Position numbers and translations under genes: made by a program
Notes under the pieces: model-generated
The model's database searches: none
Seen by the model: only the letters and a program-made list of their open reading frames with translations
What the model was told of the DNA's origin: nothing
Part shown: one piece after another, positions 50,458-62,470 of the stretch
Position numbering within the stretch: position 1 is the first letter of the stretch
How the letters are laid out: the number at the start of each line of letters is the position of its first letter
NCBI RefSeq assembly: GCF_043290135.1
Contig: NC_134707.1
Location: 139,253,319-139,317,318 of the forward strand
DNA: 64,000 nt
Direction: 5' to 3'
Source of the DNA: Rhipicephalus microplus
Taxonomy: Eukaryota > Arthropoda > Arachnida > Ixodida > Ixodidae

Positions 50458-51549
50458 GTGAAGTTTCTAGTTGCGGAGTTTCTCGTTGTGGAGCTTCAAG
50501 TTGTGGAGTTTCTCGTTGTGGAGTTTCTAGTTGTGGAGTTTGTAGTTGTGGAGTATCTAGTTGTGGACTTTCAAGTTGTGGAGTTTCTAGTTGTGGAGTT
50601 TCTAGTTGTTAATTTTCTAGCTGTGGAGTTTCTATTTGCGGAGTTTCTAGCTGCAGAGTTTCTAGTTGTGGATTTTCAAGCATTGGAATTTCTGGTTGCA
50701 GAGTTTTTAGTTGCGGTGTTTCTAGTTGTGGAGTTTCTAGTTGTTGAGTTTCTAGTTGCCGAGTTCTTTAGTTGCGAAGTCTCAAGTTGTAGAGTTTCTA
50801 GCTGTGGAGTTTCTAGTTGCGGAGTTTCTAGTTGCGGAGTTTCTAGTTGCGGAATTTCTAGTTGCGGAGTTTCTAGTTGTGAAGTTGTAGTTGTGGAGTC
50901 TCTAGTTGTGGAGTTTCTTGTTGTTGATTTTCTATCTGTGGAGTTTCTATTTGCGGAGTTTCTAGTTGCAGAGTTTCTAGTTGTGGATTTTCTAGCTGTG
51001 GAATTTCTGCTTGCAGAGTTTTTAGTTGCGGTGTTTCTAGTTGCGGAGTTTCTAGTTGTTGAGTTTGTAGTTGCCGAGTTCTTTAGTTGCGAAGTCTCAA
51101 GTTGTAGAGTTTCTAGCTGTGGAGTTTCTAGTTGCGGAGTTTCTAGTTGTGGATTTTTTAGTTGTGGAGTCTAGTTGTGGACTTTCTAGTTGTGGAGTGT
51201 CTACTTGTTGAGTTTCTAGTTGTGGAGTTTCTATTTGTTGTTTTTAGTTTTCGAGTTTGTAGTTGTAGATTTTCTAGTTGCAGAGTTCCTAGTTTTGGAG
51301 TATCTAGTTGCGGAGTCTCTAATTGTGCAGTCTCTAGTTTTGGAGTCTCTAGTTGTGGAGTTTCTGTTTGTGGAGTTTATAGTTGTGGAATTTCTAATTG
51401 TGGAGATTCTACTTGCGGAGTTTCTAGTTGTGGAGTTTCTTGTTGTGGAGTTTTAGTTGTGGAGTTTAAAGTTGTGGAATTTATAGGTGTGGAGTTTCTA
51501 GTTGCGGAGTTTCAAGTTGCAGAGTTTCTAGTTCCGGAGTTTTCTAGTT
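50458..51549. repeat. HOR-II unit, 1,092 bp, truncated by internal deletion
   Basis: It starts like other HOR-II units and includes TTTGTTGTTTTTAG near 51232. At GGAATTTATAGGTGTGG (about 51477) it jumps directly to the sequence preceding the next unit, so the GAGCTC marker and 180-bp doublet are missing. It is about 1.37 kb shorter than the following 2,460-bp unit. TTGTGGAGTCTAGTTG near 51167 (unit lacking TCTC) is private. Confidence 0.85.
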
Positions 51550-54009
51550 GTGAAGTTTCTAGTTGCGGAGTTTCTCGTTGTGGAGCTTCAAGTTGTGGAG
51601 TTTCTCGTTGTGGAGTTTCTAGTTGTGGAGTTTGTAGTTGTGGAGTATCTAGTTGTGGACTTTCAAGTTGTGGAGTTTCTAGTTGTGGAGTTTCTAGTTG
51701 TTAATTTTCTAGCTGTGGAGTTTCTATTTGCGGAGTTTCTAGCTGCAGAGTTTCTAGTTGTGGATTTTCAAGCTGTGGAATTTCTGGTTGCAGAGTTTTT
51801 AGTTGCGGTGTTTCTAGTTGTGGAGTTTCTACTTGTTGAGTTTCTAGTTGCCGAGTTCTTTAGTTGCGAAGTCTCAAGTTGTAGAGTTTCTAGCTGTGGA
51901 GTTTCTAGTTGCGGAGTTTCTAGTTGCGGAGTTTCTAGTTGCGGAGTTTCTAGTTGCGGAGTTTCTAGTTGTGAAGTTTTAGTTGTGGAGTCTCTAGTTG
52001 TGGAGTTTCTTGTTGTTGATTTTCTATCTGTGGAGTTTCTATTTGCGGAGTTTCTAGTTGCAGAGTTTCTAGTTGTGGATTTTCTAGCTGTGGAATTTCT
52101 GCTTGCAGAGTTTTTAGTTGCGGTGTTTCTAGTTGCGGAGTTTCTAGTTGTTGAGTTTGTAGTTGCCGAGTTCTTTAGTTGCGAAGTCTCAAGTTGTAGA
52201 GTTTCTAGCTGTGGAGTTTCTAGTTGCGGAGTTTCTAGTTGTGGATTTTTTAGTTGTGGAGTCTCTAGTTGTGGACTTTCTAGTTGTGAAGTGTCTACTT
52301 GTTGAGTTTCTAGTTGTGGAGTTTCTATTTGTTGTTTTTAGTTTTCGAGTTTGTAGTTGTAGATTTTCTAGTTGCAGAGTTCCTAGTTTTGGAGTATCTA
52401 GTTGCGGAGTCTCTAATTGTGCAGTCTCTAGTTTTGGAGTCTCTAGTTGTGGAGTTTCTGGTTGTGGAGTTTATAGTTGTGGAATTTCTAATTGTGGAGA
52501 TTCTACTTGCGGAGTTTCTAGTTGTGGAGTTTCTTGTTGTGGAGTTTTAGTTGTGGAGTTTCAAGTTGTGGAGTTTCTAGTTGTGGAGTTTCTAGTTTTC
52601 GGGTTTCTAATTACGGAGTTTCTAGTTGTGGAGTTTCTAGTTGTGGAGTTTCTAGTTGTGGAGTTTCTAGTTGTGGAGCTTTTAGTTGAGTTGTGGAGCT
52701 CTAGTTGTGGAGTTTCTAGTTGTGGAGTGTCTACTTGTGGAGTTTCTAGTTGTGGAGTTTCTAGCTGTGGAGTTTCTAGTTGCAGGGTTTCTAGTTTCGG
52801 AGTTTTCTAGTTGTGGAGTTTCTAGTTGCGGAGTTTCTAGTTGCGGAGTTTCAAGTTGTGGAGTTTCTAGTTGTGGAGTTTCTAGTTGTGGAGTTTTTAG
52901 TTGTGGAGTTTCTACTTGAGTTTATAGTTGCGGATTTTCTAGTTGCAGAGTTTTAAGTTGTCGAGTTTCTAGTTGCGGAGTCTGTAGTTGTGGAGTTTCT
53001 AGTTGCGGAGTTTCTAGCTGTGGAGTTTCTAGTTGCGGAGTCTCTAGTTGTGCAGTCTCTGGTTTTGGAGTCTCTGGTTGTGGAGTTTCTAGTTGTGGAG
53101 TTTCTAGCTGTGGAGTTTCAAGTTGCGGAGTCTCTAGTTGTGCAGTCTCTAGCTGTGGAGTCTCTGGCTGTGGAGTTTCTAGTTGTGGAGTTTCTAGTTG
53201 TGGAGTTTCTATTTGCTGAGTCTCTAGTTGTGCAGTCTCTGGTTTTGGAGTCTCTGGTTGTGGAGTTTCTAGTTGTGGAGTTTCTAGCTGTGGAGTTTCA
53301 AGTTGCGGAGTCTCTAGTTGTGCAGTCTCTAGCTGTGGAGTCTCTGGCTGTGGAGTTTCTAGTTGCGGAGTTTCTATTTGCTGAGTTTCTTGTTGCGGAG
53401 TTTCTAGTTGTGGATTTTCTGGCTGTGGAGTTTCTAGTTGCGGAGTTTCTAGTTGTGGAGTTTCTAGTTGTGAGGTTTTTAGTTGTTGAGTTTCTAGTTT
53501 TCGAGTTTCTAGTTGTGGAGTTTCTAGTTGTGCAGTTTTAGTTGTGGAGTCTCTAGTTGTGGAGTTTCTTGTTGTTGATTTTCTATCTGTGGAGTTTCTA
53601 TTTGCGGAGTTTCTAGTTGCAGAGTTTCTAGTTGTGGACATTCTAGCTGTGGAGTTTCTAGTTGCGGAGTTTTTAGTTGTGGAGTTTCTGGTTGTGGAGT
53701 TTCTAGTTCTGGAGTCTGTAGTTGTGGAGTATCTATTTGTTGGGTTTAAAGTTGTGGAGTTTCTAGTTGTGGAGTTTCCAGTTGTTGAGTTTCTAGTAGT
53801 TGAGTTTCTAGTTGCCGAGTTTCTAGTTGCGAAATCTCAAGTCGTGGAGTTTCTAGCTGTGGAGTTTCTAGTTGCGGAGTTTCTAGTTGCGGAGTTTCTA
53901 GTTGTGGATTTTGTAGTTGTGGAGTATATAGTTGTGGTGTTTCAAGTTGTGGAGTTTCTAGTTGCGGAGTTTATAGTTGCAGAGTTTCTAGTTCCGGAGT
54001 TTTCTAGTT
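51550..54009. repeat. HOR-II unit, 2,460 bp, fullest copy
   Basis: This is the complete HOR-II order: GTGAAGTTTCTAG start, GTTGTTAATTTTC near 51699, GCAGAG/TTGATTTTC section, TTTGTTGTTTTTAG near 52326, GAGCTC at 52696, the 180-bp doublet from 53038, then GTTTAAAGTTG near 53746 to the next start at 54010. Confidence 0.9.
53038..53382. repeat. 180-bp sub-repeat doublet in the 2,460-bp HOR-II unit
   Basis: The paired runs start at 53038 and 53218 (180 bp apart), with the same order as the other doublets. Confidence 0.9.
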
Positions 54010-56169
54010 GTGAAGTTTCTAGTTGCGGAGTTTCTCGTTGTGGAGCTTCAAGTTGTGAAGTTTCTCGTTGTGGAGTTTCTAGTTGTGGAGTTTGTAGTTG
54101 TGGAGTATCTAGTTGTGGACTTTCAAGTTGTGGAGTTTCTAGTTGTGGAGTTTCTAGTTGTTAATTTTCTAGCTGTGGAGTTTCTATTTGCGGAGTTTCT
54201 AGCTGCAGAGTTTCTAGTTGTGGATTTTCTAGCTGTGGAATTTCTGCTTGCAGAGTTTTTAGTTGCGGTGTTTCTAGTTGCGGAGTTTCTAGTTGTTGAG
54301 TTTGTAGTTGCCGAGTTCTTTAGTTGCGAAGTCTCAAGTTGTAGAGTTTCTAGCTGTGGAGTTTCTAGTTGCGGAGTTTCTAGTTGTGGATTTTTTAGTT
54401 GTGGAGTCTCTAGTTGTGGACTTTCTAGTTGTGGAGTGTCTACTTGTTGAGTTTCTAGTTGTGGAGTTTCTATTTGTTGTTTTTAGTTTTCGAGTTTGTA
54501 GTTGTAGATTTTCTAGTTGCAGAGTTCCTAGTTTTGGAGTATCTAGTTGCGGGGTCTCTAATTGTGCAGTCTCTAGTTTTGGAGTCTCTAGTTGTGGAGT
54601 TTCTGGTTGTGGAGTTTATAGTTGTGGAATTTCTAATTGTGGAGATTCTACTTGCGGAGTTTCTAGTTGTGGAGTTTCTTGTTGTGGAGTTTTAGTTGTG
54701 GAGTTTAAAGTTGTGGAATTTATAGGTGTGGAGTTTCTAGTTGTGGAGTTTCTAGTTTTCGGGTTTCTAATTACGGAGTTTCTAGTTGTGGAGTTTCTAG
54801 TTGTGGAGTTTCTAGTTGTGGAGCTTTTAGTTGAGTTGTGGAGCTCTAGTTGTGGAGTTTCTAGTTGTGGAGTGTCTACTTGTGGAGTTTCTAGTTGTGG
54901 AGTTTCTAGCTGTGGAGTTTCTAGTTGCAGGGTTTCTAGTTTCGGAGTTTTCTAGTTGTGGAGTTTCTAGTTGCGGAGTTTCTAGTTGCGGAGTTTCAAG
55001 TTGTGGAGTTTCTAGTTGTGGAGTTTCTAGTTGTGGAGTTTTTAGTTGTGGAGTTTCTACTTGAGTTTATAGTTGCGGATTTTCTAGTTGCAGAGTTTTA
55101 AGTTGTCGAGTTCCTAGTTGCGGAGTCTGTAGTTGTGGAGTTTCTAGTTGCGGAGTTTCTAGCTGTGGAGTTTCTAGTTGCGGAGTCTCTAGTTGTGCAG
55201 TCTCTGGTTTTGGAGTCTCTGGTTGTGGAGTTTCTAGTTGTGGAGTTTCTAGCTGTGGAGTTTCAAGTTGCGGAGTCTCTAGTTGTGCAGTCTCTAGCTG
55301 TGGAGTCTCTGGCTGTGGAGTTTCTAGTTGTGGAGTTTCTAGTTGTGGAGTTTCTATTTGCTGAGTCTCTAGTTGTGCAGTCTCTGGTTTTGGAGTCTCT
55401 GGTTGTGGAGTTTCTAGTTGTGGAGTTTCTAGCTGTGGAGTTTCAAGTTGCGGAGTCTCTAGTTGTGCAGTCTCTAGCTGTGGAGTCTCTGGCTGTGGAG
55501 TTTCTAGTTGTGGAGTTTCTAGTTGCGGAGTTTCTATTTGCTGAGTTTCTTATTGCGGAGTTTCTAGTTGTGGATTTTCTGGCTGTGGAGTTTCTAGTTG
55601 CGGAGTTTCTAGTTGTGGAGTTTCTAGTTGTGAGGTTTTTAGTTGTTGAGTTTCTAGTTTTCGAGTTTCTAGTTGTGGAGTTTCTAGTTGTGCAGTTTTA
55701 GTTGTGGAATCTCTAGTTGTGGAGTTTCTTGTTGTTGATTTTCTATCTGTGGAGTTTCTATTTGCGGAGTTTCTAGTTGCAGAGTTTCTAGTTGTGGACA
55801 TTCTAGCTGTGGAGTTTCTAGTTGCGGAGTTTTCAGTTGTGGAGTTTCTGGTTGTGGAGTTTCTAGTTCTGGAGTCTGTAGTTGTGGAGTATCTATTTGT
55901 TGGGTTTAAAGTTGTGGAGTTTCTAGTTGTGGAGTTTCCAGTTGTTGAGTTTCTAGTAGTGTAGTTTCTAGTTGCCGAGTTTCTAGTTGCGAAATCTCAA
56001 GTCGTGGAGTTTCTAGCTGTGGAGTTTCTAGTTGCGGAGTTTCTAGTTGCGGAGTTTCTAGTTGTGGATTTTGTAGTTGTGGAGTATATAGTTGTGGTGT
56101 TTCAAGTTGTGGAGTTTCTAGTTGCGGAGTTTATAGTTGCAGAGTTTCTAGTTCCGGAGTTTTCTAGTT
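54010..56169. repeat. HOR-II unit, 2,160 bp, with 315-bp internal deletion
   Basis: From its start to the TTTGTTGTTTTTAG section it is 315 bp (21 monomers) shorter than the 51550 unit, and one extra monomer near 55506 partly compensates. GAGCTC is at 54841. GCGGGGTCTC near 54551 and GAGTTCCTAG near 55108 are private. Confidence 0.88.
55183..55542. repeat. 180-bp sub-repeat doublet in the 2,160-bp HOR-II unit
   Basis: Runs start at 55183 and 55363. The second run is one monomer longer than in the 39, 47 and 53 kb doublets, so both halves are 180 bp. Confidence 0.9.
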
Positions 56170-58090
56170 GTGAAGTTTCTAGTTGCGGAGTTTCTCGTTG
56201 TGGAGCTTCAAGTTGTGGAGTTTCTCGTTGTGGAGTTTCTAGTTGTGGAGTTTGTAGTTGTGGAGTATCTAGTTGTGGACTTTCAAGTTGTGGAGTTTCT
56301 AGTTGTTAATTTTCTAGCTGTGGAGTTTCTATTTGCGGAGTTTCTAGCTGCAGAGTTTCTAGTTGTGGATTTTCTAGCTGTGGAATTTCTGGTTGCAGAG
56401 TTTTTAGTTGCGGTGTTTCTAGTTGTGGAGTTTCTAGTTGTTGAGTTTCTAGTTTCCGAGTTCTTTAGTTGCGAAGTCTCAAGTTGTAGAGTTTCTAGCT
56501 GTGGAGTTTCTAGTTGCGGAGTTTCTAGTTGCGGAGTTTCTAGTTGCGGAGTTTCTAGTTGCGGAGTTTCTAGTTGTGCAGTTTTAGTTGTGGAGTCTCT
56601 AGTTGTGGAGTTTCTTGTTGTTGATTTTCTATCTGTGGAGTTTCTATTTGCGGAGTTTCTAGTTGCAGAGTTTCTAGTTGTGGATTTTCTAGCTGTGGAA
56701 TTTCTGCTTGCAGAGTTTTTAGTTGCGGTGTTTCTAGTTGCGGAGTTTCTAGTTGTTGAGTTTGTAGTTGCCGAGTTCTTTAGTTGCGAAGTCTCAAGTT
56801 GTAGAGTTTCTAGCTGTGGAGTTTCTAGTTGCGGAGTTTCTAGTTGTGGATTTTTTAGTTGTGGAGTCTCTAGTTGTGGACTTTCTAGTTGTGGAGTGTC
56901 TACTTGTTGAGTTTCTAGTTGTGGAGTTTCTATTTGTTGTTTTTAGTTTTCGAGTTTGTAGTTGTAGATTTTCTAGTTGCAGAGTTCCTAGTTTTGGAGT
57001 ATCTAGTTGCGGAGTCTCTAATTGTGCAGTCTCTAGTTTTGGAGTCTCTAGTTGTGGAGTTTCTGGTTGTGGAGTTTATAGTTGTGGAATTTCTAATTGT
57101 GGAGATTCTACTTGCGGAGTTTCTAGTTGTGGAGTTTCTTGTTGTGGAGTTTTAGTTGTGGAGTTTAAAGTTGTGGAATTTATAGGTGTGGAGTTTCTAG
57201 TTGTGGAGTTTCTAGTTTTCGGGTTTCTAATTACGGAGTTTCTAGTTGTGGTGTTTCTAGTTGTGGAGTTTCTAGTTGTGGAGCTTTTAGTTGAGTTGTG
57301 GAGCTCTAGTTGTGGAGTTTCTAGTTGTGGAGTGTCTACTTGTGGAGTTTCTAGTTGTGGAGTTTCTAGCTGTGGAGTTTCTAGTTGCAGGGTTTCTAGT
57401 TTCGGAGTTTTCTAGTTGTGGAGTTTCTAGTTGCGGAGTTTCTAGTTGCGGAGTTTCAAGTTGTGGAGTTTCTAGTTGTGGAGTTTCTAGTTGTGGAGTT
57501 TTTAGTTGTGGAGTTTCTACTTGAGTTTATAGTTGCGGATTTTCTAGTTGCAGAGTTTTAAGTTGTCGAGTTTCTAGTTGCGGAGTCTCTAGTTGTGGAG
57601 TTTCTAGTTTCGGAGTCTCTAGTTGTGCAGTCTCTGGTTTTGGAGTCTCTGGTTGTGGAGTTTCTAGCTGTGGAGTTTCAAGTTGCGGAGTCTCTAGTTG
57701 TGCAGTCTCTAGCTGTGGAGTCTCTGGCTGTGGAGTTTCTAGTTGTGGAGTTTCTAGTTGTGGAGTTTCTATTTGCTGAGTCTCTAGTTGTGCAGTCTCT
57801 GGTTTTGGAGTCTCTGGCTGTGGAGTTTCTAGTTGTGGAGTTTCTAGCTGTGGAGTTTCAAGTTGCGGAGTCTCTAGTTGTGCAGTCTCTAGCTGTGGAG
57901 TCTCTGGCTGTGGAGTTTCTAGTTGTGGAGTTTCTAGTTGCGGAGTTTCTATTTGCTGAGTTTCTTGTTGCGGAGTTTCTAGTTGTGGATTTTGTGGCTG
58001 TGGAGTTTCTAGTTGCGGAGTTTCTAGTTGTGGAGTTTCTAGTTGTGAGGTTTTCAGTTGTTGAGTTTCTAGTTTTTGAGTTTCTAGTTG
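56170..58090. repeat. Last HOR-II unit before the mosaic edge
   Basis: It has the HOR-II order with GTTGTTAATTTTC near 56304, TTTGTTGTTTTTAG near 56931 and GAGCTC at 57301. The first half of the doublet is 165 bp (57613 to 57778) instead of 180. Near 58090 the sequence leaves HOR-II for a HOR-A-like stretch. Confidence 0.85.
57613..57957. repeat. 165/180-bp sub-repeat doublet
   Basis: The runs start at 57613 and 57778, so one monomer has been lost from the first half compared with the other doublets. Confidence 0.88.
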
Positions 58091-59350
58091 TGGAGTCTCT
58101 AGTTGTGGAGTTTCTAGTTGTGGAGTTTCTAGTTGCGAAGTCTCAAGTTGTTGAGTTTCTAGTTGTGGAGTTTCTAGTTCTGGGGTTCGTAGTTGTGGGG
58201 TTCGTAGTTGTGCAGTTTCTAGTTGTGGAGTATCTACTTGTGGAGTTTCCATTTGTGGTGTTTCTAGCTGTGGAGTTTCTAGTTGTTGAGTTTCTAGTAG
58301 TTGAGTTTCCAGTTGCCGAGTATCTAGTTGCGAAATCTCAAGTCGGGGAGTTTCTAGCTGTGGAGTTTCTAGTTGCGGAGTTTCTAGTTGCGGAGTTTCT
58401 AGTTGTGGATTTTGTAGTTGTGGAGTATATAGTTGTGTTGTTTCAAGTTGTGGAGTTTCTAGTTGCGGAGTTTCTAGTTGCAGAGTTTCTCGTTCCGGAG
58501 TTTTCTAGTTGTGGAGTTTCTAGTTGTGGATTTTCTAGCTGTGGAGTTTCTAGTTGCGGAGTTTCTAGTTGTGGGGTTCGTAGTTGTGGAGTTCGTAGTT
58601 GTGGAGTTTCTAGTTGTGAAGTCTCTAGTTAGGGAGTTTCCAGTTGTGGAGTTTCTAGCTGTGGAGTTTTTCGTTGCGGAGTTTCTAGTTGCAGAGTTTC
58701 TAGTAGCGGAGTTTTCTAGTTGTGGAGATTCTAGTGGCGGAGTTTCTAGTTGCGGAGTTTCAAGTTGTGGAGTTTCTAGTTGTGGATTTTCTAGCTGTGG
58801 AGTTTCTAGTTGCGGAGTTTTTAGTTGCGGAGTTTCTGGTTGTGGAGTTTCTAGTTCTGGAGTCTGTAGTTGTGGAGTATCTATTTGTTGGGTTTCAAGT
58901 TGTGGAGTTTCTAGTTGTGGAGTTTCTAGTTGTTGAGTTTCTAGTAGTTGAGTTTCCAGTTGCCGAGTTTCTAGTTGCGAAATCTCAAGTCGTGGAGTTT
59001 CTAGCTGTGGAGTTTCTAGTTGAGGATTTTCTAGTTGCGGAGTTTCTAGTTGTGGAGCTTCTAGTTGTGGAATTTGTAGTTATGGAATATATAGTTGTGG
59101 TGTTTCAAGTTGTGGAGTTTCTAGTGGCGGAGTTTCTAGTTGCAGAGTTTTTAGTTGCGGAGTTTCTAGTTGTGGACTTTCTAGCTGTGGAGTTTCTAGT
59201 TGCGGAGTTTTTAGTTGTGGAGTTTCTGGTTGTGGAGTTTCTAGTTCTGGAGTCTGTAGTTGTGGAGTATCTATTTGTTGGGTTTAAAGTTGTGGAGTTT
59301 CTAGTTGTGGAGTTTCCAGTTGTTGAGTTTCTAGTAGTTGAGTTTCTAGT

Positions 59351-60171
59351 TGCCGAGTTTCTAGTTGCGAAGTCTCAAGTCGTGGAGTTTCTAGCTGCGG
59401 AGTTTCTAGTTGCGGAGCTTCTAGTGGCGGAGTTTCTAGTTGTGGAATTTGTAGTTGTGGAGTATCTAGTTTTGGTGTTTCAAGTTGTGGAGTTTCTAGC
59501 TGTGGAGTTTCTAGTTGCGGGGTTTCTAGTTGCAGAGTTTCTAGTTGCGGAGTTTCTAGTTGGGGAGTTTCTAGTTGTGGAGTTTCTAGTTGTTGAGTTT
59601 CTAGTGGCCGAGTTCTTTAGTTGCGAAGTCTCAAGTTGTGGAGTTTCTAGCTGTGGAATTTCTAGCTTTTTGAGTTTCTAGATCCGGAGTTTCTAGTTGT
59701 GGAGTTTTTAGCTGTGGAGTCTCTAGTTGTGGAGTCTCTAGTTGTGGAGTTTCTAGTTGTGGAGTGTCTACTTGTGGAGTTTCTAGTTGTGGAGATTCTA
59801 GTTGTAGAGTTTCTATTTGTAGTTTTTATTTTTCGAGTTTGTAGTTGTAGATTTTCTAGTTGCAGAGTTCCTAAATGTGGAGTTTCTAGTTGTGGAGTTT
59901 CTTGTTGGGGTGTTTCTAGTTGTGAAGTTTCTAATTGTGGATTTTCTAGTTGCGGAGTTTCTAGTTGCGAAGTTTCTAGTTGGGGAGTTTCTACTTGAAT
60001 TTATAGTTGTGGATTTTCTGGTTCCACAGTTTCGAGTTGCAAAGTTTCAAGTTGTCGAGTTTGTAGTTGCGGAGTCGCTAGTTGTGGAGTTTCTAGTTGC
60101 GGAGTTGCTAGCTGTGGAGTTTCTAGTTGCGGAGTCTCTAATTGTGCAGTCTCTAGTTTTGGAGTCTCTAT
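59351..60171. repeat. 0.8-kb block repeated at the right edge, copy 1
   Basis: This matches 63181-64000 at offset 3,830, becoming 3,829 after a 1-bp difference near 59667 (TCTAGCTTTTTGAG against TCTAGTTGTTGAG). Shared rare markers are TCTAGATCCGGAG (59681, 63510) and CCTAAATGTGG (59870, 63699). Confidence 0.87.
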
Positions 60172-61512
60172 TTGTGGAGTTTCTAGTTGTGAAGTTTATA
60201 GTTGTGGAGTTTCTATCTGTGGAGATTCTAGTTGCGGAGTTTCTAGTTGCAGAGTTTCTAGTTGCGGAGTTTCTTGTTGCAGAGTTTGTAGTTGTTGAGT
60301 TTCTAGTTGTGAAGTTTTAGTTGGGGAGTTTCAAGTTGTGGAATTCATAGGTGTGGAGTTTCTAGTTGTGGAGTTTCTAGTTTTCGAGTTTCTAGTTACG
60401 GAGTTTCTAGTTGTGGAGTTTTTAGTTGTGGAGCTTTTAGTTGAGGAGTCTCTAGTTGTTGAGTCTCTAGTTGTGGAAGTTCTAGGTGTGGAGTTTCTAG
60501 TTGCGGAGTTTCTTGTTGCGGAGTTTCTAGATGTGGAGTTTCTAGTTGTGGAGTTTCTGGCTGTGGAGTTTATAGTTGCGGAGTTTCTAGTATCGGAGTT
60601 TCTAGTTGTGGAGTTTCTAGTTGTAGAGTTTCTAGTTGCGAAGTCTCAAGTTGTGGAGTTTCTAGTTGTGGAGTTTCTAGTGGCGGAGTTTCTAGTTGCA
60701 GAGTTTCTAGTTGCGGAGTTTTCTAGTTGTGGAGTTTCTAGTTGTGGAGTTTCAAGTTGCGGAGTTTCTCGTTGTGGAGCTTCAAGTTGTGGAGTTTCTC
60801 GTTGTGGAGTTTCTAGTTGTGGAGTTTGTAGTTGTGGAGTATCTAGTTGTTGGGTTTAAAGTTGTGGAGTTTCTAGTTGTGGAGTTTCCAGTTGTTGAGT
60901 TTCTAGTAGTTGAGTTTCTAGTTGCCGAGTTTCTAGTTGCGTAATCTCAAGTCGTGGAGTTTCTAGCTGTGGAGTTTCTAGTTGCGGAGTTTCTAGTTGC
61001 GGAGTTTCTGGTTGTGGAGTTTATAGTTGTGGAATTTCTAACTGTGGAGATTCTACTTGCGCAGTTTCTAGTTCTGGAGTTTCTTGTTGTGGAGTTTTAG
61101 TTGTGGAGTTTAAAGTTGTGGAATTTATAGGTGTGGAGTTTCTAGTTGTGGAGTTTCTAGTTGTGGAGCTTTTAGTTGAGTTGTGGAGCTCTAGTTGTGG
61201 AGTTTCTAGTTGTGGAGTGTCTACTTGTGGAGTTTCAAGTTGTGGAGTTTCTAGCTGTGGAGTTTCTAGTTGCAGGGTTTCTAGTTTCGGAGTTTTCTAG
61301 TTGTGGAGTTTCTAGTTGCGGAGTTTCTAGTTGCGGAGTTTCAAGTTGTGGAGTTTCTAGTTGTGGAGTTTCTAGTTGTCGAGTTTTTAGTTGTGGAGTT
61401 TCTACTTGAGTTTATAGTTGCGGATTTTCTAGTTGCAGAGTTTTAAGTTGTCGAGTTTCTAGTTGCGGAGTCTCTAGTTGTGGAGTTTCTAGCTGTGGAG
61501 TTTCTAGTTGCG

Positions 61513-61872
61513 GAGTCTCTAGTTGCGCAGTCTCTGGTTTTGGAGTCTCTGGTTGTGGAGTTTCTAGTTGTGGAGTTTCTAGCTGTGGAGTTTCAAGTTG
61601 CGGAGTCTCTAGTTGTGCAGTCTCTAGCTGTGGAGTCTCTGGCTGTGGAGTTTCTAGTTGTGGAGTTTCTAGTTGTGGAGTTTCTATTTGCTGAGTCTCT
61701 AGTTGTGCAGTCTCTCGTTTTGGAGTCTCTGGTTGTGGAGTTTCTAGTTGTGGAGTTTCTAGCTGTGGAGTTTCAAGTTGCGGAGTCTCTAGTTGTGCAG
61801 TCTCTAGCTGTGGAGTCTCTGGCTGTGGAGTTTCTAGTTGTGGAGTTTCTACTTGTGGAGTTTCTATTTGCT
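61513..61872. repeat. 180-bp sub-repeat doublet in the mosaic region
   Basis: Runs start at 61513 and 61693 (180 bp apart). GCGCAG near 61525 and TCTCGTTTTGG near 61714 are private substitutions. Confidence 0.88.
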
Positions 61873-62230
61873 GAGTTTCTTGTTGCGGAGTTTCTAGTTG
61901 TGGATTTTCTGGCTGTGGAGTTTCTAGTTGCGGAGTTTGTAGTTGTGGAGTTTCTAGTTGTGAGGTTTTTAGTTGTTGAGTTTCTAGTTTTCGAGTTTCT
62001 AGTTGTGGAGTCTCTAGTTGTGGAGTTTCTAGTTGTGGAGTTTCTAGTTGCGAAGTCTCAAGTTGTTGAGTTTCTAGTTGTGGAGTTTCTAGTTGTGGGG
62101 TTCGTAGTTGTGCAGTTTCTAGTTGTGGAGTATCTACTTGTGGAGTTTCCATTTGTGGTGTTTCTAGCTGTGGAGTTTCTAGTTGCGGAGTTTCTAGATG
62201 CAGAGTTTCTAGTTGCGGAGTTTTCTAGTT

Positions 62231-62470
62231 GTGGAGATTCTAGTGGCGGAGTTTCTAGTTGCGGAGTTCCAAGTTGTGGAGTTTCTTGTTGTGGAGTTTC
62301 TAGTTGTGGAATTTGTAGTTGTGGAGTATATAGCTGTGGTGTTTCAAGTTGTGGAGATTCTAGTGGCGGAGTTTCTAGTTGCGGAGTTCCAAGTTGTGGA
62401 GTTTCTTGTTGTGGAGTTTCTAGTTGTGGAATTTGTAGTTGTGGAGTATATAGCTGTGGTGTTTCAAGTT
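62231..62470. repeat. Perfect 120-bp (8-monomer) tandem duplication
   Basis: 62231-62350 and 62351-62470 are identical base for base, beginning GTGGAGATTCTAGTGG and ending GGTGTTTCAAGTT. No other 120-bp period was seen in the window, so this appears to be a local recent event. Confidence 0.95.

Larger units (their letters stand above)
58091..62230. repeat. Mosaic region of diverged HOR-A, composite and HOR-II pieces
   Basis: HOR-A-like segments (GTTCGTAGTTGTGGGG near 58195, TTTCCATTTGTGGTG near 58245, GAATTC at 60341) alternate with composite-type pieces (TTTGTAGTTTTTAT near 59818). HOR-II pieces also occur (GTTTAAAGTTG near 59285 and 60855, GAGCTC at 61186, doublet from 61513). The local order matches no single unit elsewhere. 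Several variants look ancestral to those further left, for example TTTCCATTTGTGGTG against TTTCCATTTGTGTTG. Confidence 0.75.
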
